Below are positions 57,709 through 64,000 of a stretch of 64,000 nt of DNA, one piece after another. This stretch comes from Dehalococcoidia bacterium (lineage in GTDB: Bacteria > Chloroflexota > Dehalococcoidia > Lucifugimonadales > Lucifugimonadaceae): positions 1 through 64,000 of the forward strand of contig JAJEGY010000035.1 of assembly GCA_022819585.1 (NCBI GenBank), read 5' to 3'. The notes beneath the pieces were generated by a model. It had not been told where the DNA came from, did not search any database, and was given only the letters and a program-made list of their open reading frames with translations. The translations under genes were made by a program, and so were the position numbers. Position 1 is the first letter of the stretch. Each line of letters begins with the position of its first letter.

Positions 57709-60210
57709 ATGCCTGAACCAGTTGTTGAGCGCCAGACCGAGCTTCTGGTGAATGTGCTTAAAGTCGAGGCCAAGAATGGCTTCGACAACAGTGCGGTGAT
57801 GGGCGGTGGATTCGATTCGATGTGGCCGCGTTTTGACCGGATTGCGGGGACGATTCGAGGCTTGGCACCGATGGAAGGGCGGCGGTACGCTGTGATGTCT
57901 CCAGCGGAGAGGCGGTCCTGGGCAACAGCGGCTTACCGAAGGTTGCATGGAACAGCGTCACGTCCTAAGAACGAACCAGCATCGGCTCAGCCAAAAACCG
58001 TCGTTACAGCTGAAGCACCTAAGAAAGTAGCACCGCGATCCCGTCGACCTCCTGCGCCTGCTAAGACAGGCCTTGACGCACCAGTGGCATCCTTGAGGTA
58101 TCTACATTCTTCCCATAGGAAGGCATTCGAGGCTTTGGGATTGGGGACTTTGCGGGATGTTTTGTGGCACTTCCCGTTGCGGATGATCGACTACACGCAG
58201 CGGTCGAATATCGTTGATCTGGTGCCAGGAGAGGAGGCGACGGTTGAGGGGTATGTGGTTACGTCGGAGTTCAATCGCTTTGGAGGGCCGAGAGGTTCGG
58301 CTCGGGTTCGGATCAGCGATGGCAGCGGTTATCTGCCCATAACTTGGTTCAACATGCCTTACATGGCTACGAGATGGGAGAACGGAGACCAGATCGTCGT
58401 CAGTGGGAGGGTTGGGGAGTTTCGTGGACGCCCCACGATGGAGAACCCGGAGTATGACGACATCACTCGCGGCGGTCGAGAGAATCAGAGGGGATTTGTC
58501 CATGCCGGATCGATAGTGCCGGTCTACCCGTTGAGCGCCGGATGGAACCAGCGGACAGTGCGAAACGGGGTGATGCAGTCTTTGGACAAAGGGCTGCCGT
58601 TAATACAGGAGACGTTGCCAAAATGGGTGCGTGAGGAGCACGATCTGATGGGCTTGGCGGATGCGTTTGAGGCGATGCACCGGCCATTGGCAACGCGTCA
58701 GCGATGGTCGGCTATCCGGCGATTCGCATTTGATGAGTTTCTGTACAACCAGATAGCCGCGATAAGGAGGCGCGCTAGGTGGCGTAGGACGGTCGAAGCG
58801 GTGGAGCTATCGCCGGATCGTGAGATCGTGAAGAGCTTTGTGTCGTCGTTGGGGTTTGAGTTGACCGGGGATCAGAGCGAAGGAATCGCGACGATTCTGG
58901 CAGATATGGCGTCTGGTTTTCCGATGGCACGGTTGCTACAAGGAGAAGTTGGAAGCGGCAAGACGGTCGTTGCGATCGCCGCGATGCTGTCGGTTTCAGG
59001 TGCTAACGGAATGCAGGCCGTGATGATGACTCCGACCGAGGTCTTGGCGGAGCAGCACTTCTTGAGCATGTTGGAGCAGCTGGAGTGTCGCGAAGGATTG
59101 AGCGGACATGGACCAGTCTATGAGTCGCCGCTGTATCGGGTAGAGAAGCGAGGACGGAATCTGCGCGTCGGATTGTTGACAGGGAGTCTGTCTCAGAGAG
59201 AAAAGCGGACTATGCACGAGATGTGTGCGAATGGAGAGCTTGATCTGGTGGTAGGAACCCATGCGTTGCTGCAAGAGGGTGTGGACTTCGATGATTTAGC
59301 GCTGGTTGTCGTGGATGAGCAGCAGCGATTCGGAACGGAGCAGAGAGCCGTGTTGACCAATCGGACGCCGCGACCTCATCTATTGGCGATGTCCGCGACC
59401 CCGATACCTCGGACTCTGCACATGACAATGTATGGCGAGATGGAGTTGTCCACATTGAGGGCGATGCCGCGCGGCAGGCAGAAGATCGAGACCATCTGGG
59501 CTCAGACACCGTTTGAAGTTGCAGAGGCGTATGGGAAGGTCCGAAGCGAAGTCAAGGACGGACGGCAAGCGTTTGTTGTATGCCCACTGATCGATCCTTC
59601 AGAGAACGTGTCAGGTGCATCGGCGGTCGTTGAATTTCAAAAGTTGAGCAGGGATGTCTTCTCAGGTCTGAGAGTCGGCTTATTGCATGGACGGATGAGT
59701 CTGGCCGAAAAGCAATCTGTAATGGAGTCATTCAGGAGTCGCGAAATCGATGTCTTGGTGGCGACGCCAGTTATCGAGGTAGGCGTGGATGTTCCGAACG
59801 CCACGGTAATGGTGATCATGACCGCGGACCACTTCGGCTTGTCGCAGTTGCATCAGATACGCGGGCGAGTAGGACGAGGCGAGCATGGCGGCACCTGCAT
59901 TTTGGTTTCCGACGCTGAAGGGGAGTTGGCACAGGCCCGGTTGCAGGCGGTCGTCGATAACATCGACGGTTTTGACTTGGCGAACAAGGACTTGGAATTG
60001 CGAGGGCCGGGAAGGAACTTGGCAGAGGTGCAGAGCGGATGGAGCGGATGGCGGTTTGCACGGTTCGATGATCTAGAGATGTTGGGCAAAGCACGTGGAG
60101 TTGCGGAGGAATTGCTGGACAGGGATTTCGACTTAAAGATGCCGGAGCACCAAGAGTTGAAACGCGAGGCGATACGGATCATCCCGCGAGACGTTTCAAG
60201 TTACGCCTAG
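57709..60210 (+). CDS. recG: ATP-dependent DNA helicase RecG
   Basis: 833 aa. After a ~120-residue N-terminal extension with a Lys/Pro linker ('APKKVAPRSRRPPAPAK'), the wedge OB domain ('GEEATVEGYVVTSEFNRFGGPRGSARVRISDGSG') and helicase motifs follow: Walker A 'LLQGEVGSGKT', motif II 'VVVDEQQRFG' (DEQQ where E. coli has DEQH), motif III 'MSATPIPRTL', and 'IRGRVGRGEHGG'. It remodels stalled forks and branched DNA. Convergent with the CocE-type gene, overlapping by four bases. Confidence 0.96.
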   Translation: MPEPVVERQTELLVNVLKVEAKNGFDNSAVMGGGFDSMWPRFDRIAGTIRGLAPMEGRRYAVMSPAERRSWATAAYRRLHGTASRPKNEPASAQPKTVVTAEAPKKVAPRSRRPPAPAKTGLDAPVASLRYLHSSHRKAFEALGLGTLRDVLWHFPLRMIDYTQRSNIVDLVPGEEATVEGYVVTSEFNRFGGPRGSARVRISDGSGYLPITWFNMPYMATRWENGDQIVVSGRVGEFRGRPTMENPEYDDITRGGRENQRGFVHAGSIVPVYPLSAGWNQRTVRNGVMQSLDKGLPLIQETLPKWVREEHDLMGLADAFEAMHRPLATRQRWSAIRRFAFDEFLYNQIAAIRRRARWRRTVEAVELSPDREIVKSFVSSLGFELTGDQSEGIATILADMASGFPMARLLQGEVGSGKTVVAIAAMLSVSGANGMQAVMMTPTEVLAEQHFLSMLEQLECREGLSGHGPVYESPLYRVEKRGRNLRVGLLTGSLSQREKRTMHEMCANGELDLVVGTHALLQEGVDFDDLALVVVDEQQRFGTEQRAVLTNRTPRPHLLAMSATPIPRTLHMTMYGEMELSTLRAMPRGRQKIETIWAQTPFEVAEAYGKVRSEVKDGRQAFVVCPLIDPSENVSGASAVVEFQKLSRDVFSGLRVGLLHGRMSLAEKQSVMESFRSREIDVLVATPVIEVGVDVPNATVMVIMTADHFGLSQLHQIRGRVGRGEHGGTCILVSDAEGELAQARLQAVVDNIDGFDLANKDLELRGPGRNLAEVQSGWSGWRFARFDDLEMLGKARGVAEELLDRDFDLKMPEHQELKREAIRIIPRDVSSYA

Positions 60211-62174
60211 GTGACAGGCATGATCGGCAAGACGACATGCGACATGTTGGGCTTGCCCAAATAGAGCGTGTTGCGCGCAGTTTGCGTCTGCGTGTGGCAT
60301 CCCATCGGTTCGCCAGTATTGGGATTGATGTCGAAGCGAGGGAAGTTGCTGCTGGAGATGTCGACGCGGATACGGTGCCCGGCCTTGAAGAGGTTGCTCG
60401 TAGGAGGAAGCGGGATCTTGATCAGGTACATCTCGGTTGGCGACATCAACTCAGGTTCAGTCCACGAGTTGCGGTATCGACAGCGGAGGATCGAGTCGAC
60501 CAGATTCATGTGGTATCCGTCCGGGTAGTCGTCTGAGGGAGGATAGACATCCAGCAGCTTGGCAGTGAAGTCGGTGTCCGGCGCGGTCGAGGAGACCCAG
60601 AGGTTGACCTCTATAGGACCTGTGATTTCGACGTCTTCCTCGAGAGGCGGAGTTTGGAATACGAGTACGTCGGGACGATCTGCAAGCGGACCGTAAGGTG
60701 GTTTGCAAGCCATGAGTTCCGGACGCTCTGCCTGGTGCATCGGGCCGGGCGTGACCAACGAGTAGGAGTGTTGTAGTATGGTGTCGGCCTGTTGCCCCGG
60801 AGGAGGGCTATCGGTGAAGGTTGGCCCGCCCTCTTCAGGTTTGTCTATCACGCTAAAGCCAGCAACGCTCCCGCCGAGAGTGGGCACAGGGTTGCTCGGG
60901 TCGAAGGTGTAGGTGATCGAAGCAGCATCCGGTTCAGGTTCGTCGGTGGACAAAGCACCGTCGGCGTGGAGATACAAGCTGGTGAACTGCGTTCTTGCTA
61001 AAGGCCACTCTTGCTCGTTTCGCCAGTATCCGCCGTGGTTCAAGCGGCCCTCAGCATTCTTATTGCCGTCGCCTCCGCCCATCACGAAGAGAAGGATCGG
61101 AGGATCATCATCGACTCCGTTCTGTTCGTCTTTTAGCCAGCGATCGAACCATCGACGGCGTATCGGATTGAACTTCGACATCCCCCACTGCGCGTCGGGC
61201 CCGAAGTCGACATCGCCCTCATGAGTGGCGTCGACACGCTGAGTCCCATGCGCCCAAGGTCCGAAGACCATGTGGGTGGGATTTTCATTACGGCGTGTCA
61301 GATCGACGAATAGGTCGGCGGTGCCACCGGCAAACGGGTCCCACCATCCACCCGTGAGAATGACCGGGATATCCGCATGACGGTCGAGGTACGGGGTCTG
61401 GTCGAGATTCTCGTTCGCCCACCACTCGTCGTACTCGCCGCGCGTTATGTAGTTGAAGAGGGTTTCCTCGAGGTGCGGAGCATGCGACAGCGCGATCTTG
61501 CCGCGTTTCCAAGGAACGTTGGAAAGGAACTCCCGCATGTTCTGGAAGGTTTCAGCGACGGCCAGAACGCCTTCGGGATTGTCTCTAAGCTCATGTGAAT
61601 CAAGAGCATGATTATGGATCGCAGCCGCCATGTGGAAGCACATAGCGCCGCCTTCGCGGGCCTCGTGCGCATAGATGTTGGTCGGTGCCTGCTCCACCCA
61701 TTGGGCGACGAGGTGAGGAGGTCGATGAAGTGCCGCTACCGTCTGGACGATGCCTCGATGCGAGCTTCCGAGGGTCCCAATCTTGCCGTTGCACCAAGGT
61801 TGCTTCGCGATCCATTCGATAGTGTCGTACCCGTCTTCACCCTCCCATGGGTTGCAGGTGTGGTAGTAGCGACCATCGCCCTCAGACCGGAAGCGCGAAC
61901 GGAGGTCCTGATTGACGAAAACATAGCCATGCTGCGGATAGTAGTCCCGAACCGTGTCCCACTCCTCCTTGGACTTGTCATAGGACGTGCGAACGAGCAG
62001 GACAGGAGCAGGATCGCTGATGCGATCTCCGTCTTCGTCCACCGGGAAGTGGATGTCGGCGGCTAGACGAACCCCGTCGCGCATGGGGATCATTGCTTCC
62101 TCGTAGTGCGCGTAGGGGTCGAAATCTGAGGTTGGCTCAGCCATCCCTTGGGAAACTGGATGTGGCAGGATCAT
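60207..62174 (-). CDS. CocE/NonD-family hydrolase (X-Pro dipeptidyl-peptidase type)
   Basis: 655 aa. The alpha/beta-hydrolase part has the nucleophile in 'GKIGTLGSSHRGIVQTVAALHRPP', where the usual GxSYxG is GSSHRG, the Asp/His region 'ILTGGWWDPFAGG' and 'GPWAHGTQ', and a C-terminal jelly-roll typical of CocE and X-Pro peptidases. The ATG at 62174 overlaps the upstream stop (ATGA), which supports that start. It probably hydrolyses esters or acyl amides; the substrate is unknown. Coupled to the SelA-like PLP enzyme. Confidence 0.9.
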   Translation of the reverse strand: MILPHPVSQGMAEPTSDFDPYAHYEEAMIPMRDGVRLAADIHFPVDEDGDRISDPAPVLLVRTSYDKSKEEWDTVRDYYPQHGYVFVNQDLRSRFRSEGDGRYYHTCNPWEGEDGYDTIEWIAKQPWCNGKIGTLGSSHRGIVQTVAALHRPPHLVAQWVEQAPTNIYAHEAREGGAMCFHMAAAIHNHALDSHELRDNPEGVLAVAETFQNMREFLSNVPWKRGKIALSHAPHLEETLFNYITRGEYDEWWANENLDQTPYLDRHADIPVILTGGWWDPFAGGTADLFVDLTRRNENPTHMVFGPWAHGTQRVDATHEGDVDFGPDAQWGMSKFNPIRRRWFDRWLKDEQNGVDDDPPILLFVMGGGDGNKNAEGRLNHGGYWRNEQEWPLARTQFTSLYLHADGALSTDEPEPDAASITYTFDPSNPVPTLGGSVAGFSVIDKPEEGGPTFTDSPPPGQQADTILQHSYSLVTPGPMHQAERPELMACKPPYGPLADRPDVLVFQTPPLEEDVEITGPIEVNLWVSSTAPDTDFTAKLLDVYPPSDDYPDGYHMNLVDSILRCRYRNSWTEPELMSPTEMYLIKIPLPPTSNLFKAGHRIRVDISSSNFPRFDINPNTGEPMGCHTQTQTARNTLYLGKPNMSHVVLPIMPVT

Positions 62175-63370
62175 CCCAGGACCTCGCGAAGTCGCCTGGA
62201 TATTTCGGCGATCTCTTCGTCTTCCAACAAGCGGACGTCTATGCGGACGATTTGCGGGTCTCTAGCGTGGCCGACCACGGCGATCGCAGGATCGCCATCG
62301 TGGAGTTCTCCGATGAGCCATTCGGCGTCTTTGCCTGTGGCCGGGTCGACTTTGACGTGGACGTTCGGCATGGGCCGGTTGTCTTCGTCTGGGAACTCGA
62401 TGTAGGAATCAGACATTTTTGGAAGGCCCGCGAGGCTGTTGAAGAGCATTCCCGTCTTGCGGTGATGCTCCGTCATTCGCTCCTCGTCGTCCTGCTGCAC
62501 CCACCAGATGAAAGACGCGATCTGGCCCACGACCTCCTCTTTAGAGACCTTCGCCACGCGTCCGATCCCGTGGGATGGTGCGGACTGCATAGCGATGGAG
62601 TCGATGATGTCCTGGCTGCCTGCGATGATGCCGGAGCCTTGAGGACCTTGGATGCCCTTGCCGCCGCTGAAGCAGACTACATCAGCACCGAGGTCGATGA
62701 AGCGATAGAGGTTTTCACGCGGGGGAAGACAGTTGGATGCATCGATGATCACGCGCGCTCCATGAACGTGCGCGATGTCAATGACGTCTTCCAAGGCGAT
62801 GTCTTCCGGCGGCGCGTACCCGACCCAGTAGACCATCTTGGCGTCCGGATTGTCGATGAAGGCCTGCTCGTACTCCTCCGCGCTGACGACCTTCGTGGGA
62901 CGACCTTCCGGGTCTGGTTCGCCGATCTCGACGAATTTGACACCAGCCGTCTTGACCGCCATCGCGTAACCGTGATTGACGTACTCTTCGCCCTTGTAGT
63001 TTTTCGCTCGAGCGAACCGTTTGGCGACGCACGGGACTTGACCGCCTTGGACATACGGCAATTGCTCGATCAACGCTTCGTCGGTGCCGGTGATGATTGC
63101 GGCGGCGGAGACCATTAGACCTGCCGCACAACCTGAGACTATGTATCCGTCATCAGCGTGTGTCACTTCGGCGATGATGCGACCAGTGGCCTTTTGCAGT
63201 TCTCGGAGGTCGACGAAGTTATCGGCCGCAGTGCGCATCGCCTTCAGCGTCGTCTCCGGGATCAGAGTGCCGCCCATGTTCGTATGGTGGCAGGTTGCGT
63301 TGATGAACTTGCGAACACCTAATACGGAGTACGGATCTTGTTCAAGTTGTTCGAGGGTCGGCAGTGTCAT
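62171..63370 (-). CDS. PLP-dependent SelA-like enzyme (class V aminotransferase fold)
   Basis: 399 aa, fold-type I, of the SelA/DgaE-like group rather than SelA itself. Landmarks: 'VRKFINATCHHTNMGGTLIPETTLKAM', 'GCAAGLMVSAAAII', the cofactor Asp in 'HGARVIIDASNCLPP' (Asp210) and Lys238 in 'VVCFSGGKGIQGPQGSGII'. Relatives in the group act on amino sugars or hydroxy-amino acids. It lacks the SelA-specific N-terminal domain, so it is not evidence for selenocysteine synthesis. Coupled to the hydrolase downstream. Confidence 0.85.
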   Translation of the reverse strand: MTLPTLEQLEQDPYSVLGVRKFINATCHHTNMGGTLIPETTLKAMRTAADNFVDLRELQKATGRIIAEVTHADDGYIVSGCAAGLMVSAAAIITGTDEALIEQLPYVQGGQVPCVAKRFARAKNYKGEEYVNHGYAMAVKTAGVKFVEIGEPDPEGRPTKVVSAEEYEQAFIDNPDAKMVYWVGYAPPEDIALEDVIDIAHVHGARVIIDASNCLPPRENLYRFIDLGADVVCFSGGKGIQGPQGSGIIAGSQDIIDSIAMQSAPSHGIGRVAKVSKEEVVGQIASFIWWVQQDDEERMTEHHRKTGMLFNSLAGLPKMSDSYIEFPDEDNRPMPNVHVKVDPATGKDAEWLIGELHDGDPAIAVVGHARDPQIVRIDVRLLEDEEIAEISRRLREVLG

Positions 63371-63550
63371 TTCGTCTCACCTAAGGTCGGATTTCACTGC
63401 CGCATAGCATACTAGGTTCTGGGATACGATGACGCGGTTTCCCGCTTTGAATTCTCGTGTTCAGATGCAACGTGTATAAACTGGAAAAACTTAATCGACA
63501 GGCGAAAACCGACTGAGAGGACTGAGCAATGGAAAGGCGTGATTGCAAGG

Positions 63551-64000
63551 GTGACCGACCAGTTCGTCCATCTACATAACCACTCCGAATATTCCTTGCT
63601 CGACGGTTACGGGCACGTAGAGGACATGGTCGGACGTGCGGCAGAGCTGGGGCAACCAGCCATGGCGCTGACGGACCACGGGAACGTCTACGCGGCGATC
63701 GATTTCTACAAGGCAGCAAAATCGGCGGATATCAAGCCGATCATCGGGATGGAAGGATATGTAGCGTTCGGATCGAGGCACGAACGCACGGCGGCGGAAG
63801 GAGCGAGCGGAGGATCGCAGCCTCACATCACGTTGCTCGCAGAGGATCTGACCGGCTACCGGAACCTTTTGCAACTGGCAACGAAGGCGCACCTCGAAGG
63901 CTTCTACTATCGCCCCCGCGTCGACCGCGAGTTGTTGGAAGAGCATTCCGAAGGCGTAATCGTCCTATCCGGGTGCCTATCAGGCGAGTTGGCGCGTGAT
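63551..64000 (+). CDS. dnaE: DNA polymerase III subunit alpha, N-terminal part (cut by window edge)
   Basis: The frame beginning at GTG 63551 reads 'VTDQFVHLHNHSEYSLLDGYGHVEDMVGRAAELGQPAMALTDHGNVYAAIDFYKAAKSADIKPIIGMEGYV' to the window end, the PHP domain of DnaE, whose His and Asp residues form the metal site. The start is slightly unclear: an ATG at 63529 with a good ribosome site (AGAGG) is in another frame and would give a 16-codon leader (MERRDCKGDRPVRPST). A GTG at 63539 is also in the DnaE frame. About 150 residues of the full protein are inside the window. Confidence 0.93.
   Translation, partial: MTDQFVHLHNHSEYSLLDGYGHVEDMVGRAAELGQPAMALTDHGNVYAAIDFYKAAKSADIKPIIGMEGYVAFGSRHERTAAEGASGGSQPHITLLAEDLTGYRNLLQLATKAHLEGFYYRPRVDRELLEEHSEGVIVLSGCLSGELARD

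Noticed and set aside
62093-63118. 341-aa plus-strand ORF
   Set aside because: Antisense to the SelA-like enzyme, whose PLP motifs are clear on the minus strand.
62171-63370. SelA (selenocysteine synthase) to support the selenoprotein
   Set aside because: It shares the fold and some motifs, but it lacks the SelA N-terminal domain and fits the DgaE-like subgroup. It is not counted as Sec machinery.

Overview
The window looks like chromosomal DNA from an uncultured Chloroflexota bacterium, most plausibly the Dehalococcoidia/SAR202 group. This placement is an inference from protein style, not from a marker gene. The hints are a peptide-binding lipoprotein with Val/Glu 16-residue repeats after its lipobox, several exported proteins on Pro/Thr-rich (PTPTPT) stalks, enolase-superfamily enzymes next to Zn-dependent alcohol dehydrogenases, and a Cys-rich HTH regulator of a kind I associate with Chloroflexi. 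GC content is moderate to high.

Layout. 1-1762: an enolase-superfamily gene cut by the window edge, an MGMT-type DNA repair protein and a VOC protein. 1801-5879: an oligopeptide ABC importer (binding protein and two permeases, no ATPase). 5948-11588: a MoxR / DUF58 / transglutaminase-like operon on the minus strand, whose transglutaminase has Ser where the catalytic Cys is expected. 11787-13250: an orphan DNA methyltransferase fused to a degenerate nuclease-like domain. 13213-17346: aldo/keto reductase, alcohol dehydrogenase, lipoprotein and CinA. 17451-18717: an operon of an unknown protein plus a frameshifted HTH regulator, with a palindromic operator candidate. 18806-21142: a frameshifted GMC oxidoreductase and a HigBA toxin-antitoxin pair. 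21220-27338: a metalloprotease-like lipoprotein, alcohol dehydrogenase, enolase-superfamily dehydratase, UDG-like protein and M48 protease. 27349-33877: a PPC-repeat lipoprotein, sucCD and a DapA-fold protein lacking the Schiff-base Lys. 33910-34758: a thioredoxin-like lipoprotein whose redox motif reads TGA-Tyr-Asn-Cys, i.e. a probable selenoprotein. 34785-38095: two adjacent restriction-modification systems. 38630-41313: an SDR gene, a HEPN-motif gene and a fragment of a second SDR copy. 41596-45564: pstB-phoU, a GH63-like hydrolase, a ROK kinase and tRNA-Pro. 45603-52902: two giant paralogous FN3/cadherin surface proteins. 53028-64000: SixA, MFS transporter, membrane metalloprotease, DegV, RecG, CocE-type hydrolase, SelA-like PLP enzyme and the start of DnaE.

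The strongest unusual signal is the in-frame TGA at 34390-34392. It stands exactly where homologous thioredoxin-like proteins have the first Cys of CxxC, the reading frame continues with family sequence for another 121 codons, and a hairpin with a G in its loop follows at a distance suitable for a bacterial SECIS. A second window-scale signal is strand composition: the + strand is G-rich up to about 27 kb, C-rich from about 30 to 55 kb, and G-rich again after about 55.2 kb. That fits an inverted block or an assembly junction.
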